Assembly: GCA_029721435.1 (NCBI GenBank)
Contig: CM056583.1
Coordinates: 76,325,120-76,389,119 of the forward strand
Direction of reading: 5' to 3'
Origin: Gymnothorax reevesii
Lineage: Eukaryota; Chordata; Actinopteri; Anguilliformes; Muraenidae
DNA: 64,000 bases
Part shown: piece by piece, positions 1 to 10,800 of the stretch
Numbering within the stretch: position 1 is the stretch's first letter
Layout: each line of letters opens with the position of its first letter
The notes under the pieces: generated by a model
Seen by the model: only the letters and a program-made list of their open reading frames with translations
Told to the model about the DNA's origin: nothing
The model's database searches: none
Made by a program: the position numbers and the translations under genes

Positions 1-478
1 ATCTTTTACACCTGGAATTAACTTTGTGGCTCTTCTTTCGACTTTTTCTAAAGCTTCCATATCTCTCTTGAAGTATGGTCCCCAGAACTGTCTGAATAAT
101 ATGTCGTTCAAAAGAGGTATAGCCTCCTTAGACTTATACTCAATACTTTTGGCTATATATCCCAGCATCCTGTTGGCCTTTTTTAGCTGTTTTTTAACTG
201 CAGTGGCTAGAACCTGTAAGGGTTTGGTCAACAATCACTCTCTGCTCTTTTTCATGTAGAGTACAGTCCAATTTTAAACCTCCCATGAAGTAGTCCTGTC
301 TAGTGTTTTTATTACCAACACGTGGAACTTTACATTTAGCTACATTGAATTTTATTTGCCACATTTCTGCCCAATTCTGAATTCCCTCTGAATCATTCTG
401 AATTACTTTACTGGACTCTAAAGTATTTGCCAAACCACCAAATTCAGTGTCATCTGACTTATTTGGCGAATTTATCAA
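1..478 (-). mobile_element. Non-LTR retrotransposon (jockey-like LINE) reverse transcriptase C-terminal fragment, broken
   Basis: Read on the minus strand, 478-194 encodes a typical LINE reverse-transcriptase stretch: DSEGIQNWAEMWQIKFNVAKCKV, shown here only by its key parts QNWAEMW and KFNVAKCK, followed by VGNKN and RVIVDQTL. The adjoining 260-1 in another frame gives KANRMLGYIAKS, then YFKRDMEALEKVQRRATKLIPG, of which LEKVQRRATKLIPG is the recognisable core. These are the post-YxDD thumb and C-terminal motifs of jockey-like elements. The frame breaks between the parts, so this is a dead fragment, and it runs off the left edge of the window. The exact LINE clade is not determined. Confidence 0.8.
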
Positions 479-599
479 ATAAGAAGAGCAAGATGTAAAA
501 ACCGTAAGGGTTTGTAGAAGCAGTTCGGTTGTAATAGAAAGTAAAACAAGGCATCAAATTGAAAAAGCCCTTAAAATCAAAGCGTAGGATTTAACTCCT

Positions 600-965
600 G
601 TTTTCCAAGGCGAAACCAAACTACTATTAAGGGAGCTGTTAATGGAGTTTTTGATCTTGTTGAAAGCTGATGCATCTGTGGAGGCGGGGAGCGGCTGTGG
701 AACCAGACGTGTAAAAAGCTACGGAGATGGGAAAGAAATTGACTGTACATTGGTACTAATAGAGTTTGAAAGAGAGTTTCTAGAACGGATGTTCTTAGAC
801 TATGGTAGTTACAGCATGAGGGCATTTGAACGGCCTCCAAAAATGTGTTTTTGTTGTCAAGAATACAATCATGTCGCAGCTGTTTGCAGGAGAAGGGATT
901 TCAAATGTAGAAGGTGTGGTAAAGGTGGGAGCAAGAAAGATGATTGTGAACTGCCAAAAGAAAGA
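600..965 (+). mobile_element. LINE ORF1 (gag-like) remnant with CCHC zinc knuckles
   Basis: The frame through 642-960 encodes a gag-like ORF1 tail. It reads RMFLDYGSYSMRAFERPP, then a zinc-knuckle pair with cysteines spaced CFCCQEYNHVAAVC and CRRCGKGGSKKDDC. This order, 'VFLGYxxYxVRxxxPPPxRC.KCQ..GHVAAVC...RCARCG..H..EC', is typical of ORF1 proteins of fish non-LTR retrotransposons. The fragment has no intact start and is interrupted at about 967 by a SINE. It lies on the strand opposite to the reverse-transcriptase fragment at 1-478, so the two are separate insertions or a rearranged pair. Confidence 0.7.
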
Positions 966-966
966 T

Positions 967-1335
967 CTGGCACAGTGGTTAGCACTACTACCTCACAGCA
1001 AGAAGGTTGTGGGTTTGAATCCTGCCTGGGGATTTTCTGTGTGGAGTTTGCATGTTCTCCCCGTATTCGCGTGGGTTTCCTTCCGGTACTCCGGTTTCCC
1101 CCACCCACAAAACATGCAATATAGGAACATGGCTGTGTGTGAATGTTTGGAGGTGGTCGGAGGGGCTGTAGGTGCATACTGGCAGCCACGCTTCCGTCAG
1201 CCGGCCCCAGGGCATCTGTGGCTACAGAAATGTAGTTTATCACCATCAGAGCATGAATGAATAATGTATCCATTGTGAAGCGTCTTTGAGTTCCCTGAAA
1301 AGCGCTATATAAAACTGATGCATTGTTATTATAAA
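967..1335 (+). mobile_element. tRNA-derived SINE with LINE-type tail
   Basis: The head contains an A-box-like stretch (TGGCACAGTGGTTAGCAC) and a B-box-like GGTTTGAATCC. These are followed by the conserved block reading 'tgtgtggagtttgcatgttctccccg' (key parts GGAGTTTGCATG and TTCTCCCCG) found in many fish dispersed repeats. It ends with 'gaaaagcgctatataaaa', the usual 3' tail of SINEs mobilised by L2-like LINEs. It interrupts the gag-like remnant on its left. Open frames across it are by-products of the repeat. Confidence 0.75.
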
Positions 1336-2380
1336 ACAGTGTGAAAAATTTGAGAGTGAAGTTGAACGGACACGTATACTGAATTTAGTATCTTATGTGG
1401 AGGGGGGGTAAGGGAGTGAGGGAAGAAAAGGAATGACCAGTGTACCAAGGAGATGTGCAGGTGAAACTGAAACAAAAACTGAAAGGACAAGAATGGTTGT
1501 TCATGCAGCTAGGGAGATTGAAATGATGTTCAGGGGGATGGAATTCAGGAAGGGCCCGGTGGAAGTCAATTGGGGAATAAGTTGGCACATGTAGAGCCCG
1601 GAAGCCTGGGAGTTAGGGCGATGGTATTTTAAATGAATATGTGCGGAGAAGGAAGTCTTGTAAATATTATAAATTTAATTAGTGGCAGTAATACACCAAC
1701 AAGTCTTTCGATGACCAAAAAACACCTAAGAAGAAGAGGAAAAAGTTTGTCAGGTCAGGTCAGTTTGTGCTGTTCTGTTCTCTTCTCTTTTATGGGCCCA
1801 CTGGTATTGTCAGCAGCATTTTGTCACTTTCTACTTTATAGAAATAAAAAAGAAAAAGCATTTTGAAAAAAAAAATTTACTGCGACTCCTCTGCCTACCA
1901 GCTCGGTTCCTGAAACTGACTTATAAACGTATTACTATATTTTAGCTTACCTAACTTTTGTATTTTGCTATCATTTAGCTGAGTGATTTGATTCTAACAT
2001 TACTTGCTAGCTAATGTTAGTGTAAATGCTGTCGTGTTGTGGCTCACTCGTTTTGAGCAAACATCAATTCATTGGGCCAGGTAATTACTGTTACATAAAG
2101 CTGAACTTACACTGTACAAATTTGAAAGGATTTACATACGATTTTAACGTTGATGACGTATTCCCAAAGTTGTGTCAACATCAGGCATCATTGGGATGTA
2201 ATTTATGCTGCCATCACTTCAAAGGACTTTTTACACAATTTTACCATCATTGACAAATTTTCAAAATGGGAATAAAATCAAGAGATTTTGACTGGAGTTG
2301 GGCCGTGCTCTTGTCATCTCGATTGTTTGGTGTAAGATATTCAAGACTTAGTCCGACCCAGTGATTTTTTGAATAAATCA
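1336..2380. other. Intergenic DNA, nothing recognised
   Basis: This stretch is AT-rich, with only short unrelated open frames. I see no conserved coding motif, RNA gene or terminal inverted repeat. Confidence 0.5.
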
Positions 2381-2384
2381 AACC

Positions 2385-3600
2385 TGATATGGAATCAGGT
2401 AGACACCAGATGCGGGGAGATGGGAATGAGGATTTTATTAAACAAAAAACAAAACAGGCACGAGGGCCAACGAAAAACTTGGCCCAAAGGGTTGCAAAAG
2501 ACAACTAAGGTACGCGACACAGTTTCCCCGCTCTAAATAGCAAAAATGGCAAGAACAAAAAAACCACTGGAAACTCCAGGTAGAAATTCAAGAACGAAAA
2601 TAAACAACGAGACTAGGGCTATATACACAGGGACTATGTACAAAACTTGGAACCATGAACGAGGACTTGAAAGCATGAACATGAGTGACAAAACTTGCGA
2701 ACATGAGTGACAAAACTTGCGAACATGAGCGACAAAACTTGCAAACATGAGCGACAAAACTTGCAAACATGAGCGACAAAACTTGCAAACATGAGCGACA
2801 AAACTTGCAAACATGAGCGACAAAACTTGCAAACATGAGCGACAAAACTTGCGAACATGAGTGACAAAACTTGACTATGAAACAAGACTTGAGCAACAAA
2901 ACTTGAGACACTGCCTGCCAGCCAACTTCCACCGCATCCAGATAAAGGCTTAGAAATCAGAACATGAGGGGCAACACCTGGAGAAAGAGAAACAAGAGGC
3001 ATGGCAAGATCAAGACATGGACAGAGATTGGATGACATGACCTGCTCATTAAGAGAATGACCGTGCTCAGCTTAAGTACCAATTAAGTATGCAGGTTGAA
3101 AGCAGCATGAATGTTAAGAACAGAAAAGCACAGCAAGACTTGAAATAGTAAAGCAGGAATCATGACAACAAACTCCCTGTCTAAATTAGTAATATTAGTA
3201 ATGTGCCTATCTAATGAATTACACCACCCAGTGAGTGTTAGTAAATGTTAGTAACTTAAAAACAGTTAATTGTCAATTAAGCTTAGACAGCTCCGAATCA
3301 GCACAGCACAGAAGGAAGGGTGAAATACCAAAGCCAACCATAGCTAAGAAATGTGCAACAACGAAGGCACGGGGCGGAACGCCGACAAGCGGTGGAGTGG
3401 CTTGGCAGACCTGGCCAAAACAAAAACATGGAAAAGTAAAAACATGGACAAGGATGAATTATGAAATGCTTGATCCAGATCTAAGAAACTGTTAAAACTG
3501 TGACATGAACTATGACTAAGACTATGGACTATGGAACATGAAACTGTTAAAACCAGAAATGCTGTCCTGGCCAAAGGCCAGGACCCCAGAACACAACAAA
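2385..3600. repeat. Purine-rich dispersed-repeat-like region containing a minisatellite
   Basis: The region is rich in short GA/CA-containing phrases such as 'aggaatgag', 'caaaacaggca' and 'tggccaaaggccagga'. Comparable text occurs at about 10936-11569, 31255-31860 and 62095-62680. The last part carries the palindrome 'gtcctggccaaaggccagga' near 3563. No coding capacity is visible. It looks like a non-autonomous element, but no terminal repeats could be fixed by eye, so the class is unknown. Confidence 0.35.
2679..2875. repeat. 22-bp minisatellite, 9 copies
   Basis: The unit 'acatgagcgacaaaacttgca' plus one base recurs at exactly 22-bp spacing, starting at 2679, 2701, 2723, 2745, 2767, 2789, 2811, 2833 and 2855. 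Only a few substitutions are seen (gagc/gagt, gca/gcg). Because 22 is not a multiple of 3, all three minus-strand frames stay open and give false repetitive ORFs. Confidence 0.9.
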
Positions 3601-6600
3601 ACCTGATTCATATTTTCATAATTAATTTTTATTAGATGGCTGGCCTGATCTGAAGTGTTAGATTTTCAGAAGCTTTTTTTAATTTATCCTATTTATTCTA
3701 CATGAGACGGAGGCGCAGAATCAATGATTAAGTGTCTTTCCTAATACCACAAACTGATGTGACACCTTTTTATTCTGCTAATATATTGCTGTTACTTGCT
3801 AACAGTGGTTGCATTAGTGTGTGCAAACCAACAAGATTCGATCAGGCGCGTATTTTGTGAATATTTTGTGAATGGGCTTGGAGGGGGGTGGGGGGCGTGT
3901 GGGACCAAAAATAATTCTTGCACCAGAGCCATCATCATACGCTTCCGCCACTGATTGTATCCAAGTTCCTTTTATACTGCTTGATGGTTTCATGCCTTTT
4001 TAAAGAGGGCTGATTACAATAAAGGGCTGTCTGTTGGCTCGGATTAAATGGCAGGGCATTGGAGCATGACCTTTGCTCTGTCACTGACTGGAATTCACAG
4101 GGTATTTGTCTTTCAGAACCCGTAAGAAAGATACAGCTGCTGTGTATTCATATAGACAATCCATAGGTGTATCAATATAGACTATCTACTGATAAATGAG
4201 ATAAACTGTCGATGCAATAATTTATATAATCTGTGAGTAAATGTACTGGGGATTATCCGTTGATGGAACAAGAAGTATTATCTTTGGATATAGATTATCT
4301 GTTGGTGGGTCCAAAAAAAAATCAATCGTAGAAAGTATTTATCAGCAAAACTCAAGTCAGCTGGCATAAGTTCATACAATGCGGCGGTGGAAACAAATCA
4401 ATTCAACCAGTGCAGATACTGGTAAGTCTTTAGGTTTAGACTCTCCTGAGTGGTTTGCTTTGCCTTGGAAATTGGCTACATAAGAAAATATTCTTTTCAG
4501 TTCGAGCTGTAATCACACATTTGGAGCTGAACGACATTGCTATGCTGTGAAAGTATATTTTTGTGAGCAAGATGCCAGCATGATGTGTGAAAGCTGGTTT
4601 ATATTTTCTGGATGCCTGACACATTGCACAAGCATAGCTCTGTGACTCCAAAACTCTGAAAGCTTGTGTGAACATTCTATCCACTCACTTGTTCTTTTAC
4701 CATGTACTTGCAAACTTTTGAAGATCTGGAAACCTGCGCACTGATTTTCTGAATTGTATTGGTTGTTACCTGGTCTGCTCAGGTTTAGAAGTAGAAGTGG
4801 GACAGAACAGGATCAAATACAATCTGAGGACCCCAAATGCCCCTCAATTATTCCATCTACATCATGAAATGGAATACTTGGTGTCATATCTGAAGTTATA
4901 TTTTTGAAGTTATACTTTGTGTATTTTCAGAGAACATTGTGCATATATTTAGATGTATTTATCTGATTTAAGTGCTGGACTCTCTCCCAGAGCAATTCAC
5001 TGTATATTCTTAATATCTTTATGTACACAAAGGCACAATTTACAATTGTTTTGCATAGATTGTATATTAATTTGGGCAAAATGTTTTACAGTTGAAGAGG
5101 GTTAATTGCCATTATGTTCAGTTTTCTGATAAAAACTGGTAGAAATGTAAAAAAAATGTCCCTTAAAAATTTTCTTAACAATTCAGGAATGTCAAGATAT
5201 GCAACAGGGATGAGATTTTGTATCTAAGCACAGTAAAATTAATTTATACTACTGTATCTTAAAAATTGGGTAATTTCATTTTCCCAGATGGTTTGCTATT
5301 CAAAGAGAATAAAGCAGCTTATTGCACAATGAGACTGTGCTATGAAGAAACTAAATGATTTTGTTTATTTCTTTCATTTTTCTATCATATGACCTTAAAT
5401 TTAAAACTGAAAATGTCTGCTCTGCGATGTGATTTTTTTTTTTTTATCAGAGAGGCTCATCTCAAAAATGTAAGCGCATGTAATTTCATTTCTGCCTCTT
5501 CTCAGAAGGATACAGCAGTCCATCTGTGCTCAGGGACTTTCACTGGCCAAAAACAGTTGATCATAGATTCTGTAATTGTGGAGTGTAACATGCAATATAT
5601 TCAAAAAAGATAAATAAACCTGCAATGGGAGCAAGATACCTTGCAATAAACCTCAGGAATGAGCGTGTAATATATGCTACATATCATCGTTAGATTTTCT
5701 CGTACTCCAAGCTGTCAAAAGGAATTGACGTGCTCTGCTGCTGTTAGTACAGGGAGTCTGCCACGTCTGAGGTGATGTAAATTATTCTTGATGTTTAAAA
5801 GTAGTATTTATATTTCCCATGATATTTTTGTGCATTTTATGCTTCATAAATCATTGTAAAAAGGTACTCCAGAAATTGTGCTAAACTGTGCTAAAATACT
5901 GCGATTCATATTTTATTTGCTTCTTTTAAACCCTGGCTCTACATGTGACTTGTCTAATAGTTGGTGTCACAGTGTTCAGGTGTTATGTATTTCTGAAGAA
6001 AAAGGGGTCAAATGTTTGATGAAATGAAATACATTTTGCTTCATATGATGTCATGTAATTCATTTTGAAATTAGGCTTTTAATCCTCGCACTATGTACAG
6101 AGCATCTGACCGCATGAAAGTGTTACTCTTTCCTGACTTGTCTTTGGATGAGCCCATGTGCTTGGATAACTGTCATTGAAAAAAGAAAATATAGGGACTC
6201 TAAAATGAGGCATTTAAGCTTTTCGAGTCTGCATCCACTGATGTGAGCAATGCATTTTTGTTACATTAATTCAGTGCAAAGTAATACCTGGCATTATAAA
6301 AGGCCTAACTCGGAAAGTCCACAAAAGTTTTTGATAGCCACCATTATGAATCTAAAATTTAATTATTCATGTCTCTGAAAGCTTTTAAATCGGTTATGAA
6401 GAAGCCAGACCCTCTGGTATTGACTGATCGTTGCTCATAGCATTTGTTGTGTTGGCATAAAATCTCCTCATTTGAAGTTCAATATGTGGGTTGCTGCCAT
6501 TAACCAAAGGAGATACCATCACTTCCCCCATCTTTGGACTTTGCGATGCCACATTACCAATCTTGTTTACTCAGTCCAAAATGGCCTCTACATAATTCAT

Positions 6601-6795
6601 AATTGTGATTTTTTTTGTTTGTGTTTTTTTTTTTTGTATTTTCAATTTTCATTATAAAGTGGGTGAGAATATAAGAGCAACACTGAGACATCCCTTGTGC
6701 AGTACGTAAAGCGATCCTAACACTATGAATAATGAAGGGCTGCACAGCCTGTAGGATAAGTTCGCTCAGCAAGTCTCCTTTTTCACTGGGCTTTC
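3601..6795. other. Intergenic DNA upstream of loxhd1, nothing recognised
   Basis: About 3.2 kb of AT-rich single-copy-looking DNA. I found no exon-like open frame with flanking splice sites, no RNA gene and no terminal repeats. Distal regulatory DNA for loxhd1 could lie here, but nothing in the sequence marks it. Confidence 0.45.
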
Positions 6796-6801
6796 TCCTC
6801 T

Positions 6802-6813
6802 GGTCACGTGACC
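6802..6813. promoter_or_regulatory. Palindromic E-box (GGTCACGTGACC) in the putative promoter
   Basis: A perfect 12-bp palindrome with the CACGTG core lies 255 bp upstream of the loxhd1 start codon. Such sites bind bHLH-zip factors of the USF/MITF/TFE class. No TATA box or clear CpG island is obvious between here and the start codon, so a promoter role is inferred only from position. Confidence 0.35.
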
Positions 6814-7067
6814 CATGCAGGTGTAGTAATTTTTCATGAGCTTGCAGTGACTGCTGTAGCCGTAGGTGGAGAGCTCCGGGAGTCGGCAGCCCTGGTCATC
6901 CTAACCTGGTCTGGCTCAGCAGAACCATACCCAGGAGCCAATGCGCGGCCGTTTACCCACACTTGGTGTTTGGCAGCCATGGTGTCACGGGTCAAATGAA
7001 TTGTCTTACACTTAGAAAGGTAGGAATCAGTTACGAAACAGAGGCCAAGGAAGTAAATGAATAAAAG
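6814..7067 (+). other. loxhd1: Putative 5' UTR / proximal promoter of loxhd1
   Basis: This stretch lies directly upstream of the start codon. An in-frame TAA at 7062-7064, two codons before the ATG, shows that the reading frame cannot extend further upstream in this exon. The transcription start is not visible from sequence. Confidence 0.4.
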
Positions 7068-7830
7068 ATGGCCCAGAAGAAGAAAAAAACCAAGAGAACC
7101 GAGGAAACTGAGGAGGGTGAGGATGACGTTGAGGAGAAGGTGCACAGGCTGAAGGAAAAGAGCGAGTCGACCGCAAACGGAGAAGTCACCAGGGAGAGGA
7201 AGAGGAAGACCAGAAGCTCAGCGGGCCCTGAGGCTGAGATCCCAGAATCTGGGAGGAAAAAAAGCAGGAGAAAAAAAGAAACTGATGGAAGAGTAAAGGA
7301 CAGAAAAAGGGAGGAACAACAAGATGATCAGGCGGAACGGGAACAAGGGGAGGGCGGTCATGTGATCGAACAGGTGGTGGAGGAACTAGAGGAACAGAAT
7401 AACAATGACACCAAGGCCAAAAATAAGAAAAAGAAAGAGAAGCCTCCAGAAGAAGAACTAACTGAACTTACCGAAGAGGACAAGAAGAAGAAAAGAAGGA
7501 AGAAGCCGTCAACTGAGGAAGATCAAGAGGAAGACATGGGCTCCAAAGACAAGAAGTCCAAGGATGGGGGCAAGAAACACAAGAAGAAGCCGGCTGACGA
7601 AGAGGAACTCATCCCAGAGGAACAGGAAGAAGAGGATGAACCAAAGAAGAAGAAGAAGGCCAAGAAGTCGAAGAAGGGATCAACTGATAGTGATGAGGAC
7701 AAGAAGAAGGGTAAAGGCAAGAAGTCCAAGTCCAAGCAGGTGAATTATGCAGAGATTTATGAGAACGAGCTGCTGAACTACCACACAGATTCTTCAGATG
7801 GATATGAGGATGAGTATTACAAGAAAAAAG
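7068..7830 (+). CDS. loxhd1: loxhd1 exon 1: start codon and long Lys/Glu-rich N-terminus
   Basis: The exon encodes residues 1-254 and ends in phase 1 at donor AAG|GTAATA. It starts [10 protein letters not shown], passes through about 200 residues of mixed Lys/Glu/Asp runs (many KKK and EEE), and ends with [13 protein letters not shown], an acidic stretch and EYYKKK. The last part matches the short N-terminus of mammalian LOXHD1 (basic start, then 'YEAELLNY'). The charged middle is extra. An in-frame stop two codons upstream fixes the start. No signal peptide or membrane segment is seen; the segment looks disordered and could hold nuclear-type basic signals. Confidence 0.9.
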
Positions 7831-10800
7831 GTAATACTATTGTGCTTTCACGCTGATTAATCAGTTTGCTTTGCCAGAATCAAGGTGTGACATTGATAGT
7901 TTTGTTTACTTTCTATTTGCCCTGACACTGCACACACTCACACTGCAAATTTGTGGACTTAACTTACAACCTCTATTGAGAGGTGTGTGGGAAGGTGTGG
8001 TGCTGCACTGGATAGATTCAGAAGTATTTCTTTCATTCATTAGCTTATTTGATTGGACGTGGTAGCTCAGGGAACATGGAGCCAGTGCTAAATCTTTTGG
8101 CACCGTCATGTGCAGTATTGCTGGTCGTAATCCTTTTGTGAGGTTACAATCAAGTATTTTTGGGATATACTGTTTACGACCATCTGTTGTTGTCATGGCT
8201 ATAGCAGTCAGTTGTATGTTGGTGCTATGTTGGTTTTTATTTGCATGTATTTGGTGTACACAGTTGATGATGCTACAGATGATGTATTTTAGGTATGTAA
8301 GAATTAGACTCAAGTTTAGGTATTCACATGCAAAAGTACATAATAGCCTATATTGAAATTGACCCATCAATAAGTTAAATGCTGGTGGTGGAGTACAGGG
8401 GTTTCAAACACAGAAATTCTGGAAAGCAGCGAATAATAAACTCATTAATAGTGTAGGATCAATAAGAAAAGAGGACCCTCTCATCCATCTACAGTAAGGG
8501 CTCTGTGCGCTGTGCTTGCACGGTATTGAGGCCAACTTATAAAGGCTTGACCGACAGACAGAAAAGATTACCCAGTGTCAACCAACACGATTTGTTCCTA
8601 ACATTTTATCAATATTGTCACACCAGGCACACCTTGAGAGTAGCTGCTTCTATTCTGGAGAGCACAGGCTTTGAAATGTTTCTGTCAAAGTTGTTCACTC
8701 TGACACGGCACTGCTCTGTTTTTGCTCATACACTGTATCTTTGCATCATGTCTCTGAATATTTGAAATAAATTAGTATTTTTTTAGCATATCTGATGCAT
8801 ATAATACATAATCTGCCTGCCTTGCTCTCTGCTGTTAGTTGGATGGGCAATATTGTCTTGTCACTGCAGTTGAACCGCTACGGAGTTTTTGGTGTCAGTA
8901 TGAGGCCTCCTCTCCCTGGGTGTATCAGGTTGATTATTTTTGTCTGCACTTCAGTGAGATTTCTGCATTCACACCTGCACAGACGTGCGCAATTAGGGGG
9001 AAAGCATGCTAGGCTTCAATTAAAATGGACTATATGTTGGAGATGGGAAAGGGCAGTTCTCTATGTGTCTGTGTGCGGCGATGTGGAAACTTCTGGACAC
9101 GCTTAGCCGAGCCTGTGTGTCTGTGTGTCAGCATTTTAACAATACCTCAACCTTTTATGTATGGATTAGTGACTACACTGCCTCGCCAAAAAAAAAATTT
9201 GTTGGACTGCTTTTAGCTTTGATCGCATACATTTGTTGTAGCATTGCTTTGATAATCTTAGTCATTGTTATAACATTTATTTCCAACTAGAGTTGTTTTC
9301 ATTTTTGGTCAAGAGTTTGCATTGACAACTGGAGTCAAATCTTAAGTAGCACATCCTGAAGACATTCAGTTGGTGAAGGTCAGGACTCTGTGGTGGCCAG
9401 TATACAGTTGTGCTCAAAAGTTTGCATACTCTGGCTGCATTTGTAAAATAGGTGACATTTTTTAACGAAAACATGAATGGCCAGGCAAAACACATTTCTT
9501 TTACATGTTATAGGATACATATCCAAATGTTGGTCATGTAGAGTGGCGCAATCATCAAATAAAACGTGGCAATAAGGGGAAAAAAAATTAAATGAATCCT
9601 GTTCAGAAGTGTGCATACCCTTAGTTCTTAATACAGTGTGTTTCCCCCTTGAGCAACAGTAACAGCGTGCAGTTTTTTGAGATAGTTTTCAATGAGGCCC
9701 CTAATTCTCTCTTGGTCATCTTACATGAACTGTACATTTGAGATCTCCCCAAAGCAACTCGATGATGCTGAGGTCACGAGACTGCGATGGGCACTCCAGA
9801 ACCTTCACTTTCTCTTCTTGAACCACTGGATGGTAAACTTGGCCGTGTGCTTGGATCATGCTAGAAAGTCCAAGTGTATCCAATGTGCTGCTTTCCTGCT
9901 GAAGACTGCAAATTGTCTGCCAGTATTTTCTGATAGCATGCTGCATTCATCTTGCCATCAATTTTCACGAGATTCTCTGTGCCTTTAGACTGCACGCCCA
10001 AAACATCAGAGAGCCACCACCATGCTGTACAGTGGGAATAATGTTGACTGCTCTCCAAATGACAGTATTCCCAAAGTTGTGAGGTGTGTCTAGGTGTTGT
10101 CTGACATATTTTAGGTGGGCTTATTTGCGGGATTGGTGCAATAATGGCTTCCTTCTAGTAACTCAACCATGCAGCTCTTTATTGTTGAAGTATGTCCTTA
10201 CTGTGCTCCCTGAAATGACAGCACCATCTTTTTTTTTTGACTGGGTATCAACATATCCCCTAATTTTCCAACTCCTAATCACGGACTGGACAGTGCCGAC
10301 TGGCATTTTAAAGTCTTTCGATATCTTTTATATCCTCTACCATCTTTAAAAAGTTGAACTACCTTGTTATGAAGGTCCATAGACAGTTCTAGGTTTAAAA
10401 AATGGTTTAACATAATGAGCCACACTTATGTGATGAGAAATGACTTCACATGATCACTATCCTTAATTAAAAGACAAGTTTTTTTGCATGATGAGTCATA
10501 TTTTTAAAATAAATGGCAACATTTCACAAATTCAGCTTGGCTATGCAAACTTTTGAGCACAACTGTATGTGTAAAATTTGTTCCTCATGCTTACTGAACC
10601 TGTCTTTCACTATTTCAGCCCAGTGCATCTTGGGGATTAAAAAAATACATTGATAAGATAACCTGGTTGTTCAGTATATTCAGATTGTCTTTGGGTTTCC
10701 CAAAATCACATAGGCTAACTTACAGAGTTGGACCCATTGACTGTGAATGGAGGATCTATGTATGTTGCTAACTTAGCAACTACGCTTTTGGGAAACGCGT

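Noticed and set aside
826..1273. ORFs of 134-144 codons on both strands
   Set aside because: They lie across the SINE and reflect its sequence, not a host protein.
2533..3038. Three overlapping minus-strand repetitive ORFs (VLSLMFASFVAHV-type)
   Set aside because: They are translations of the 22-bp minisatellite in all three frames.
7523..7735. Minus-strand Phe/Leu/Ser-rich ORF opposite exon 1
   Set aside because: It is the complement of the AAG/GAG-rich coding strand, a composition shadow.
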